DNA of 64,000 nucleotides from Cystobacter fuscus DSM 2262 (GTDB lineage: Bacteria; Myxococcota; Myxococcia; Myxococcales; Myxococcaceae), in contig NZ_ANAH02000074.1 of the NCBI RefSeq assembly GCF_000335475.2, positions 120,434 through 184,433 of the forward strand, in the 5' to 3' direction. A program made the translations under genes and the position numbers. Below the pieces are notes generated by a model. It made no database searches and was not told the origin of the DNA. It saw nothing but the letters and a program-made list of their open reading frames with translations. Shown one piece after another: positions 27,803 through 37,914 of the stretch (position 1 is the first letter of the stretch; each line of letters begins with the position of its first letter).

Positions 27803-27818
27803 CTGCACAGATGTGCAG
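27803..27818. promoter_or_regulatory. 16-bp operator-like palindrome
   Basis: CTGCACA-GA-TGTGCAG is a perfect inverted repeat with a 2-bp centre, between the AT-hook gene (minus) and the membrane-protein gene (plus). On the minus strand it is followed by GATAGG, a possible -10. Its position suggests a dimeric regulator controlling the AT-hook gene. Confidence 0.45.
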
Positions 27819-28019
27819 TGTCAGATCAAGGGGGTACGCTGCGAGGCCGATTTGTCGGCCCTCCGGCCCGCTCGCTCGCCCGCCCTCCAGCGGCGCCGCG
27901 CCGGATGACCTTCCAGTGGGCCCCATTGACCCCCCCCTGGCGTCGCATGGGCCTCCACGAGACACGCGCTAGGATCTCCCTCCGGCCCCCGACCGGGCCC
28001 CCTGCCGGAGGAAGAAGCC

Positions 28020-28760
28020 GTGGACTGGATGCGAGTGCTGGAAGTATCGCTGCAGTACCTCGCGGTGGCCCTCATCGGCGCCTGCGTGGGCATTGGAGAG
28101 CTCGTCTCGCGCTACCAGGACAACCCCTACGAGGCCATTCGCAACCGGCACGCCGTGCTCTACACGGTCATCAATGTCCTCGCCGCGGTCGTCGCCCTGC
28201 TGGCCCTCAACACGGTGAACAACAAGGATCCCCTCGGGGATCAGAACGCGGCCCACCGCATCGGCTACACGCTGCTCGCCGGCTTCGGCGCCATGAGCAT
28301 CCTGCGCTCCTCGGCCTTCACCCTGCGCTCGGGCAACAACGACATCTCCATCGGACCGAGCGCGCTGTTGCAGATCCTCCTCTCCGCCACGGACCGGGCC
28401 GTGGACCGCGCGCGCGCCACCGTGCGCGCCGAGCGGATGGCCAAGACGATGAAGGACCTGGAGTTCAGTCAGATCTCCACCGCCCTGCCCCAGCTCGCCT
28501 TCACGATGATGCAGAACGTGACGACGGAGGAGAAGCTGGACCTGGCCAATGAGATCTCCCGGCTGCGCGAGCAGGACATGGACGCGGTGATGAAGAGCAT
28601 CTGCCTGGGGCTCGCGCTCAGCAACATCGTCGGGCAGAGCGTGGTGGACGCGGCCGTGGCGGCGCTGCGCCAGAGCCACAAGCCCGACAAGGCCCCCGCC
28701 CCCACCCACGCCACGCTCCTGGCCATAGCCCCCGCCGTGCCCCCCGCCGTGCCGAAGTGA
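28020..28760 (+). CDS. Hypothetical inner-membrane protein
   Basis: GTG 28020 has GGAGGAAG about eight bases upstream. The 246-residue protein has about three hydrophobic helices in the first 110 residues (SLQYLAVALIGACVGIG, VLYTVINVLAAVVALLAL, GYTLLAGFGAMSIL). The rest is a cytosolic helical region and ends in an Ala/Pro-rich tail. I recognise no domain. It precedes the PEGA kinase by 166 bp on the same strand and could be functionally linked to it. Confidence 0.7.
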   Translation: MDWMRVLEVSLQYLAVALIGACVGIGELVSRYQDNPYEAIRNRHAVLYTVINVLAAVVALLALNTVNNKDPLGDQNAAHRIGYTLLAGFGAMSILRSSAFTLRSGNNDISIGPSALLQILLSATDRAVDRARATVRAERMAKTMKDLEFSQISTALPQLAFTMMQNVTTEEKLDLANEISRLREQDMDAVMKSICLGLALSNIVGQSVVDAAVAALRQSHKPDKAPAPTHATLLAIAPAVPPAVPK

Positions 28761-28926
28761 GGAGCCCGGGGCAGGAGGGGGAGCAGGCGGACCCGGGCTC
28801 CCCAGCCCCGTCCCGGCCCCCGCTCCTGCCCGCCCGGGCCCGGGGCTCCGTCCCGTTTCGCGATTATTTGGGCGAAGCGCGGTATGCTGAACCTCCGGAT
28901 TCCCCCTCAACGACACGACGCGCAAC

Positions 28927-31494
28927 GTGGCCCCCAACGCAGCCCGGGACTTTGGCAGATACGAACTGGTGTCGAAGCTCGCCTCGGGCGGGATGGCGGT
29001 CACCTATCGCGCGACGATGAGGGGCGCGGCGGGGGTGACCAAGCCGGTGGTCATCAAGCAGATCCTCCCCCACTTCGCCGATGACCCCGCCTTCGTGGAG
29101 ATGTTCATCAGCGAGGCGCGCGTGGCGGCGGCGCTCACCCACGGCAACATCGCCCAGGTCTTCGACTTCGGAGAGATCGACGGCCAGTACTTCCTGGCCA
29201 TGGAGTTCGTGCACGGCCAGCCACTGTCCAAGGTGCTGCGCCGCGCCCAGCGCGCGGGCCTCCCGGCGCTGCCCATCCCCCTGGCGCTCTACATCGCCTC
29301 GCAGATCTGCGACGGGCTGGACTACGCGCACCGCCACCTGGACGAGCGCGGCGAGCCGCTGGGGCTGGTGCACCGCGACGTGTCCCCGGACAACGTGCTC
29401 ATCTCCTACGAGGGCCAGGTCAAGGTCATCGACTTCGGCATCGCCAAGGCGACGAGCCTGGTGGAGGAGAGCACCTCGCCGGGCATGGTGAAGGGCAAGT
29501 ACCCGTACTTCTCCACCGAGCAGGCCCGGGGCGATCAGGACCTGGACGCGCGCTCGGACACGTTCGCCGTGGGCGTGGTGCTCTACGAGATGCTGTGCGG
29601 CCGCCGCCCCTATGACGGCGACTTCGTCACCGTGCTGCCGCGCCTGCTCGCCGGCGACTACCCCAGGCCCTCCACGCTCAACCCCGCCATCGCCCCCGAG
29701 GTGGAGCTGGTGCTCGCCACGGCGATGGCGCTCGAGCGCGAGCAGCGCTACCCCACCGCCCAGGCCTTCTCCGAGGCGCTGCGCGAGCAGCTCTACTCCG
29801 CCTGGCCCCGCTTCTCGCCGAGCATGGCGTCGCAGCTGCTCGGCCACCTGTTCGCCGAGGATCTCGCGGCCGAGGGCCGCCGGGTGGAGGTGACACCCGC
29901 CTTCCTCGAGCAGTTGGCCGAGTGGCAGCACCAGACGAGCGCGGCGCCCCGCGCGGCCTCGGCGAGCACCAGCCGTCCCCGCGCCAGGCCCGCTTCCGAC
30001 GGGGAGATCAGCGGGCCGATGCTGAGCAACCCCGGCGCGCGCCCCTCGTCGCGCCCCAGCTCCAGTGGTGCGGCCCGCGCCTCGCAGCCAGGGGGCGTGC
30101 GCCCCATCAGCGCGACCACGGGGCGCCGGGTGTCGAGCGCGGGCGTCGTGCGCGTCCCCTCCTCCACCGCCCCGCGCGAGGCACCGGCCCCCGAGACGAT
30201 GGCGAGCCCGCTGACGGCCGCCCGCGTCCTCGAGAGCCCGAACGAGCCGCACGACAACACGCCCCTCGATATCGAGGTGCCGTCGGTCACCCACATCACG
30301 GCGCTGGAGTCCACCCCGGGCGATCCGCGCGAGCAACGGGCCCGCGAGGAGAAGGAGCGCGAGGAGAAGCAACGGCGCATGGTGCGCCAGCTCAGCATCC
30401 CGCTCTTCGTCCTCGCGCTGCTCGGCCTGCTCTACCTCGTCTTCTCACCCAAGAAGGCCAGTGAAGAGGAAGCCGCCAGGAGGGCCCCGTTGTGGCTCAC
30501 CTCCACGCCGCCGGGCGCCACGGTGAAGCTCAACGGCCAGGACGTGCCCGGCGTCACGCCGCTCTTCGTGCCGGATGTGCCGATCTACGAGGCCAGCACC
30601 TTCGTGCTCACGCTGCCGGGCTACCGGACGTGGACCAAGCGCTTCACGCCCACGGCCAGCGACAAGCCCACCCTGAACGCGGTGTTCGAGCCGCTCGAGG
30701 TGGAGCCCCCTCCCCAGGCACCGCCCCCCGAGCCCGCTCCCGCGCCCGAGCAGCCCGACCTGTCGCGCAACGCGGTGGACTACCCGACGCGGCTGTTCGT
30801 CCTGCGCCCGCGCTACAACGCCTTCGTCGTGGACGGGCTCGCCACGGCCTCCCTCGAGCTCAACCCCCGGGTGGCCTACGCGGTCAGCACCGACGGCAGC
30901 GCCTCGCTGGCCTCCGGGCGGGGCGGGGCCACGGGCACGCTCGCCTACTTCGCCGAGGGCGACGACCTGTCCGCGGACGAGACCTTCGGGCTGCTCGGCC
31001 CGTCCACGCGCACGCTCAAGGGCGTGCGCCGGCTGCATGTCTTCCTCCTGGACGATGACCTGGCGGACAACAGCGGCACGGTGCGGGTGAACCTGCGCCA
31101 GTCCCAGTTCGTCGCGCCGCGCAGCCTCACCTTCGAGGCCACCCGCCACGCGCTGGTGCTCGCCCCCGAGCAGCAGTTCGTCCTGCGCGGGCTCAACCCG
31201 GACGCCGTCTACATGCTCACCGTGCGCGATGACGTCGCGGAGCTGCGCGTGGGCCCCACCGGCCGCACCCGCCGCGTGTTGTGCGTGGAGAGCAACTCGA
31301 AGTCCGCCCGGCGCTCGCACCGCCTGCTCGAGTCGGGCAAACGCTTCCAGATGACGGGCGCGGACACCCTGCGCTGCGCCTTCCCGGATGTGCGCGTGGA
31401 GGACAACGCGGGCGCCTTCGAGGTGGACCTCGTCGACGTCACCGAGATGTCCCGCAAGGAGCGCGCCGACGCCCTGCGCGGCCCCCTGCGCTGA
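28927..31494 (+). CDS. Membrane-anchored Ser/Thr protein kinase with PEGA domain
   Basis: The 855-residue protein starts at GTG 28927. The kinase domain (10-290) has LASGGMAVTY, Lys44, HRDVSPDN (149-156) and DFG (169-171), so it is probably active. The variant HRDVSPDN is typical of myxobacterial kinases. A low-complexity Ser/Pro/Arg linker follows, then one transmembrane helix at about 480-505 and an extracytoplasmic PEGA domain (PLWLTSTPPGATVKLNGQDV) preceding a 250-residue C-terminal sensor region. The architecture suggests sensing in the periplasm and phosphorylation in the cytoplasm. Confidence 0.9.
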   Translation: MAPNAARDFGRYELVSKLASGGMAVTYRATMRGAAGVTKPVVIKQILPHFADDPAFVEMFISEARVAAALTHGNIAQVFDFGEIDGQYFLAMEFVHGQPLSKVLRRAQRAGLPALPIPLALYIASQICDGLDYAHRHLDERGEPLGLVHRDVSPDNVLISYEGQVKVIDFGIAKATSLVEESTSPGMVKGKYPYFSTEQARGDQDLDARSDTFAVGVVLYEMLCGRRPYDGDFVTVLPRLLAGDYPRPSTLNPAIAPEVELVLATAMALEREQRYPTAQAFSEALREQLYSAWPRFSPSMASQLLGHLFAEDLAAEGRRVEVTPAFLEQLAEWQHQTSAAPRAASASTSRPRARPASDGEISGPMLSNPGARPSSRPSSSGAARASQPGGVRPISATTGRRVSSAGVVRVPSSTAPREAPAPETMASPLTAARVLESPNEPHDNTPLDIEVPSVTHITALESTPGDPREQRAREEKEREEKQRRMVRQLSIPLFVLALLGLLYLVFSPKKASEEEAARRAPLWLTSTPPGATVKLNGQDVPGVTPLFVPDVPIYEASTFVLTLPGYRTWTKRFTPTASDKPTLNAVFEPLEVEPPPQAPPPEPAPAPEQPDLSRNAVDYPTRLFVLRPRYNAFVVDGLATASLELNPRVAYAVSTDGSASLASGRGGATGTLAYFAEGDDLSADETFGLLGPSTRTLKGVRRLHVFLLDDDLADNSGTVRVNLRQSQFVAPRSLTFEATRHALVLAPEQQFVLRGLNPDAVYMLTVRDDVAELRVGPTGRTRRVLCVESNSKSARRSHRLLESGKRFQMTGADTLRCAFPDVRVEDNAGAFEVDLVDVTEMSRKERADALRGPLR

Positions 31495-31619
31495 GCCGCC
31501 TCCCCCGAGGCGAGGTAGGGAGCGGGCGGACAGGCGCCGATGCCATCCGACATGAGCGCCCAAACGCCCACCAGCCAAGCATACTTTGAGCACCGTTTTT
31601 CAACGGAACGGTGCATACT

Positions 31620-31773
31620 CTAGGGAAGGGCCTGGATCACCGGGTCCCTCCAAAAACCGAAGGATTCCTTCCGTAAGGGCTTGCTCGCGGCGGTGAGGCG
31701 ATCAGGTTCAACAAGGACGGGAAAGGCACGTGGGCGCGGAGCCATTCATGGCACCGGGCCCACATGTCTTTTT
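31620..31773 (+). ncRNA. Candidate small RNA ending at an intrinsic terminator
   Basis: The 327-bp gap between the kinase and gyrB has no coding frame. The candidate transcript begins near 31620, after a CATACT box at 31614-31619, and ends at a hairpin (gtgggc 31730-31735 with gcccac 31758-31763, inner GCCA/TGGC) followed by TCTTTTT (31767-31773). Internal hairpins include GAAGG-ATT-CCTTC near 31660-31672. An 8-bp inverted repeat (gcaccgtt 31590-31597, aacggtgc 31607-31614) abuts the -10 box and could be an operator. No known RNA family is matched. The 5' end is uncertain. Confidence 0.45.
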
Positions 31774-31780
31774 GGGGCCA

Positions 31781-31809
31781 CCCGCTCCCTCGAGAGGGAG
31801 GGAAGCGGG
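31781..31809 (-). terminator. Terminator of gyrB
   Basis: A strong two-part stem (cccgct with agcggg, and ccctc with gaggg) lies 13 bp downstream of the gyrB stop. It is the probable gyrB terminator, although the following T-run on the minus strand is absent. Confidence 0.5.
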
Positions 31810-31821
31810 GGAGAAGGCGGC

Positions 31822-34407
<2,586 letters not shown>

Positions 34408-34866
34408 CTAGGCGTCGAACCGGGGGACGGGCTTGCGTTCCTCGAGAGCGGACGCGAGCTCGCCATAGGTGTTTTTGGAGGCGAAGAGGTGCCGGGTGAC
34501 GAGCACCCGTCCCCCCTCGTCGAGGAACAGGCCGAGCACCTCGCCGTGGCGGCCGATGCGCCGCACGGAGTCGATCTGCCCCCAGGACAGCTGAATCCGG
34601 CCGGTGGAAAAGGGACGAGCCACTTCCACGCCCCGAGCACTGAGTGTAACGCCCCAGCCTGACCGGGGCCGCAAGCGATGCCAGGCGAACGCGAAGACGA
34701 GCATCAAGCCTCCGGTGACGCCCGCCCGGGCCACGGCCAGGGGAGGGTTGCCCTGTGAGCGGGCATCCGCCAGGGACCAGGCGCTGAGAATGGCCAGCAC
34801 ACACGCGCCCAGGAACAGGGCGCGGCGCGAGAAGCGGGGATCGAAGGCGTAGAAGCGGGGCTCCAT
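34408..34866 (-). CDS. Hypothetical two-helix membrane protein with PH-like domain
   Basis: ATG 34866 begins MEPRFYAFDPRFSRRAL. Two hydrophobic segments follow (FLGACVLAILSAWSLAD and AGVTGGLMLVFAFAWHRL), then a beta-rich domain of about 75 residues (GWGVTLSARGVEVARPF, LSWGQIDSVRRIGRHGEVLG). The pattern of two helices plus a beta-domain resembles bacterial PH-domain proteins. The gene lies 126 bp upstream of gyrB on the same strand. No function is known. Confidence 0.75.
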   Translation of the reverse strand: MEPRFYAFDPRFSRRALFLGACVLAILSAWSLADARSQGNPPLAVARAGVTGGLMLVFAFAWHRLRPRSGWGVTLSARGVEVARPFSTGRIQLSWGQIDSVRRIGRHGEVLGLFLDEGGRVLVTRHLFASKNTYGELASALEERKPVPRFDA

Positions 34867-34968
34867 GCGAGCAGCCTGCACCCTACCCTCCCCGAGGGCC
34901 CGCCGGGTATTTTCCCGCCGCCCGCACTGTCCACCCGCAAGCGCCCGCGCACTCCAGGAGAGCCCCCC

Positions 34969-35763
34969 ATGACGGACGCTGAACTCACCGCGCGGCTGCG
35001 CGCCAACCTGCTGGCCTTCAAGGCGATGCAGACGCGCACCACGGCCCTGCGCGGGCTCGAGATGCCAGGAGTCCGGGCCCTGTGCCTGCCCGGCCGGGGT
35101 GTTCCCCTCTTCCAGCAACAGGTGCTGTACGCCCACCCGGAGGCGCTCGCGCCCGCCCTGCCCCGGCTGGAGGCCTGGTACCGCGACCAGCACGTGCCCG
35201 CCTGGCGCGTGCTCGTCACCCCGGGGGACTCGCACGCCGAGTCCGCCCTGGCCGCCGCCGGCTACGCGCCCGAGGGCGGCATGCCCGCCATGGGCCTGTG
35301 CCTCGCACCCACTCCGCCCTCCCGCCTCCCCCCGGGGCTCTGCCTGGAGTCCTCCGAGGACCCGCGCGAGGTGATTGAACTCAACAGGCTGTGCTACCCC
35401 CCGGGCGTCATGGACTTCCTGGGCGTCTGGGGGGGTGGATCGCCGCCGGACGTCCCGCTGTACGGGGTGCTCGTGCGCGAGGCGGGCCGGGTGCTCTCCG
35501 GGGGACTGGCGCTCGATCTGGACGACACCGCGGGCGTGTACATGGTCGCCACGCACCCCGAGGCGCGCCGCCGGGGACTGGGCGCGCGGGTGATGGAGGC
35601 CCTGCACGCGCGGGCGCTCGCGCGCGGCCGCGCCGCCTCCGTCCTCCAGTCGTCCGAGGAGGGCGTCGCCATGTACCAGCACATCGGCTACCGGCACCTC
35701 GGGACGTGGGTCAACTGGGTGCGCCGCGCCGGGCAGGCGGCTCCAGGGGCAGCTCCAGGGTGA
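34969..35763 (+). CDS. GNAT-family N-acetyltransferase
   Basis: The 264-residue protein has the acetyl-CoA binding motif A at the C-terminal half, VYMVATHPEARRRGLGARVM, followed by the Tyr-containing motif MYQHIGYRHLGTW. The N-terminal half resembles a diverged second GNAT fold. A GAGAG ribosome site lies before ATG 34969. The substrate is unknown. Its 3' end overlaps the convergent histidine kinase gene by 53 bp. Confidence 0.88.
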   Translation: MTDAELTARLRANLLAFKAMQTRTTALRGLEMPGVRALCLPGRGVPLFQQQVLYAHPEALAPALPRLEAWYRDQHVPAWRVLVTPGDSHAESALAAAGYAPEGGMPAMGLCLAPTPPSRLPPGLCLESSEDPREVIELNRLCYPPGVMDFLGVWGGGSPPDVPLYGVLVREAGRVLSGGLALDLDDTAGVYMVATHPEARRRGLGARVMEALHARALARGRAASVLQSSEEGVAMYQHIGYRHLGTWVNWVRRAGQAAPGAAPG

Positions 35764-37330
35764 AGCGCGCGCCCCCTTCCGGGCGATGCTCCGCCCAGAC
35801 GCGGCCGCCATGAGCCTCGGCCGCCCGGCGCGCCAGGTACAGCCCCAGCCCCAGTCCCCCGTACGAGCGCGAGGACACCGCCCGCCCGAAGCGCTCGAAG
35901 ATGCGCTCCAGGTGCGCCTCCGGCACGCCGATGCCCTGGTCCTCCACCACCACGCGCGCCCGGCCCCCGGCCTCCTCGCCGCGCACCTCCACCGGCAGGC
36001 GCGGACCGAACTTGAGGGCGTTGGCCACCAGGCTCGACACCACCTGCTCCACGCGCATCCGGTCCCACTGGCCCACCAGCCCCGGAGCCACGTTCACCCG
36101 CAGTCCACAGCCCACCGCCTCGGCCTCCGCCTGGAAGCGCTCCAGCACCTCGCCCACCAGCTCGCCCAGGTCCACCCGCTCGGGGGACAGGGGCAGCTCG
36201 CCCGTGGACAACAGCGACACGTCCAGGAGCGACTCCACCAGCGTGCCCAGGCGCCGCACCTGGCGCAGCCCCCGCTCCAGCCGCTCGCACAGGGCCGGGG
36301 ACTCGCGCCGGGAGCGCTGCACGAGCGAGCCGAGCTGCAACCCCAGCGTGGTCAACGGCGTGCGCAGCTCGTGCGCGGCCACGGCCAGGAAGTCGTCGCG
36401 CAGGTGGATGGCCTCCTGCGCCTCGCGGTAGAGCCGCGCGTTCTCCAGCGCGAGCGCGGCGCGGCGCCCCACGTCCTGGAAGAGCGCCAGGTCCTCCGCC
36501 GTGAAGGCCGCCCGGTCTCCCGTGGCGAACAGGGTCATCACCCCCTGGCTCTGCCGCCGCCCCCGCAGAGGGACGCAGACGGCCGAGTGCAAGCGCAGCT
36601 CGGTCACCACGCGCAGGTGCTCCGGCGAGCGCGCCCAGGCCAGTAACTCGGCCCGGAACTCCGGCACCCACTGCGCCTGGCCCGTGCGCCAGGTATACGC
36701 GGAGCCCGAGGTAGCATCCGGCACGAGCGGGAAGAGCCGGTCCAGGTCGCGACCCCGCTCCACCCATTCGGGGTCCTCGTGCGCCAGCACCACCAGCTCG
36801 AGCTGCCCCTTGTCGTCGGGAGCGTAGACGGAGCACCAGTCCGCCAGCTCCGGCACCATCAGCCGCGCCACCTGCTGCAGCGTCTCCTGGAAGTCCAGCG
36901 AGCCCGCCAACACCTCGCCCACGCGCGCCATCAGCGAGCGCTCGCGGCGCAGGCGCGACACCTCCAGCTCACGGGCCACCACCGCCGACAGCCGGTCCAG
37001 GCTCGCCCGGGAGAAGCAATCCCGTGCCCCCGCCTTCATCACCTCACCGGCCCCGCGCTCGTCCAGGTGCTCGGAGAGGACCAGGAGCGGAATCTCCAGG
37101 CCGCGCGCGCGCACGGCGTCCAGCACCGTCACGGCGTCGAGGCCCGGCGGGCCCTCGCCACACACGAGCACCTCCCACGGCCCCCGCTCCAGCGCCGTGC
37201 CCAGCTCCCCGGCGGTGCGCACGACGCACGCCTGGATTTCACCGTGGCCGCCCTCGCGCAGGGCCTCCACCACCCGAGCCTCGTCGTTCGGCTCTCCCGC
37301 CACCAGCAGGACGCGCAGGGGCGCCGTCAT
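35711..37330 (-). CDS. GAF-domain sensor histidine kinase with degenerate receiver
   Basis: ATG 37330 starts the 539-residue protein. Residues 5-120 form a receiver-like domain, but the phosphoacceptor position in VLVCGEGPPGLDA has no Asp. It is followed by a GAF domain (about 140-300), an H-box LAVAAHELRTPLTTL and an HATPase with NALKFGP, DQGIGVP and GGLGLGLYLARR. The kinase should autophosphorylate in the cytoplasm. There is no membrane segment and no adjacent response regulator, so the partner is elsewhere. GNAT and this gene converge with a 53-bp overlap. Confidence 0.88.
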   Translation of the reverse strand: MTAPLRVLLVAGEPNDEARVVEALREGGHGEIQACVVRTAGELGTALERGPWEVLVCGEGPPGLDAVTVLDAVRARGLEIPLLVLSEHLDERGAGEVMKAGARDCFSRASLDRLSAVVARELEVSRLRRERSLMARVGEVLAGSLDFQETLQQVARLMVPELADWCSVYAPDDKGQLELVVLAHEDPEWVERGRDLDRLFPLVPDATSGSAYTWRTGQAQWVPEFRAELLAWARSPEHLRVVTELRLHSAVCVPLRGRRQSQGVMTLFATGDRAAFTAEDLALFQDVGRRAALALENARLYREAQEAIHLRDDFLAVAAHELRTPLTTLGLQLGSLVQRSRRESPALCERLERGLRQVRRLGTLVESLLDVSLLSTGELPLSPERVDLGELVGEVLERFQAEAEAVGCGLRVNVAPGLVGQWDRMRVEQVVSSLVANALKFGPRLPVEVRGEEAGGRARVVVEDQGIGVPEAHLERIFERFGRAVSSRSYGGLGLGLYLARRAAEAHGGRVWAEHRPEGGARFTLELPLEPPARRGAPS

Positions 37331-37627
37331 CCACGAGCCCCCGGCCCCCAACCCTGGCCGGCACCCGTCCCGAGGCGCACGCCCGCCCGGGGCACCTCGT
37401 CCTCACGCAAGAGGGATCGCTGGATGTACATGCTCGCAACTCCACGCCTTGGACCCAAGGACAAGCCTATAGCGGGTCCCTTCCGTGTCGTCCGCCAGGA
37501 AGCAACCCCCCTGGTCCTGGAACGCTCCCCGGTGAACGTCTCGCGGCGAGCCGGCGGCGCCGGAGCCTGAAAAAAGTCTGGAAAATGCCCGTCAGGACTC
37601 GCGCCCGGGTCCCGTCCCCGTCCTCAT

Positions 37628-37738
37628 CGGAACGCCCGGCCGGAAAGGCCCCACACGCCCCATCGTCCAGCCCTGAAAAGGCCCTCTCCCATCGAGAGAG
37701 GACAACGAAACCGATGGCTTTCCCACTCGGGCGTTCCG
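37628..37738 (+). ncRNA. Nested hairpin region preceding the permuted tRNA
   Basis: The outer stem is an 11-bp perfect inverted repeat (cggaacgcccg 37628-37638 with cgggcgttccg 37728-37738). Inside it lie CCATCG (37660-37665) with CGATGG (37712-37717), GTCC (37665-37668) with GGAC (37700-37703), and a hairpin CTCTC-CCATC-GAGAG (37684-37698). Two short hairpins have GGAAA and GAAA loops. No coding frame supports a protein here. The nesting suggests one folded RNA, possibly the leader of the permuted tRNA transcript. I see no convincing group I intron P, Q, R or S element. Strand is inferred from the tRNA. Confidence 0.45.
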
Positions 37739-37790
37739 TCCCCTTCCACACCCGCTTCTCGCGTCCGGCCGAACAGGCCCCACAAGCCCA

Positions 37791-37877
37791 CACTCTCCGT
37801 GTCGCCGGTTCGACTCCGGCTCTCCCGATACGCCGCACCGGGAGATAGCTCAGGGGTAGAGCAAGAGACTCCCACTC
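37791..37877 (+). tRNA. Circularly permuted tRNA-like gene, anticodon CCC
   Basis: Order in the DNA: 3' half 37791-37828, linker 37829-37838, 5' half 37839-37877. 3' half: anticodon-stem strand 37794-37798, variable loop GTGTC 37799-37803, T stem GCCGG/CCGGC with loop TTCGACT, acceptor strand TCTCCCG 37821-37827, discriminator A. 5' half: acceptor CGGGAGA 37839-37845, T8, A9, D arm GCTC-AGGGGTA-GAGC, A26, anticodon strand AGAGA, loop CTCCCAC (U33, anticodon CCC). The acceptor pairs 7/7 and the anticodon stem 4/5 (A-C at 27-43). U8, A14, G18, G19, A21, U33, G53-C61, TTC, A58 and G15-C48 are all present. CACTC occurs at the end of each half. Flanks 37761-37767 (GCGTCCG) and 37892-37898 (CGGACGC) pair perfectly. 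CCA is not encoded, as for tRNA-Gln here. Glycine identity follows from the anticodon, but C1-G72 and A73 are atypical. Confidence 0.7.
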
Positions 37878-37914
37878 GTGGCTTGTTCACTCGGACGCGG
37901 TCTTTCCTTCCGCC

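Noticed and set aside
37560..37790. Permuted group I intron around the tRNA halves
   Set aside because: The R-like string gtcaggactc near 37591 was considered, but no matching S, P or Q element or guanosine-binding helix was found.
37791..37877. Two-piece tmRNA as explanation for the permuted tRNA
   Set aside because: tmRNA has no D arm with paired stem and no anticodon arm. Here both D arm and anticodon loop are complete, and no tag-peptide frame is seen.
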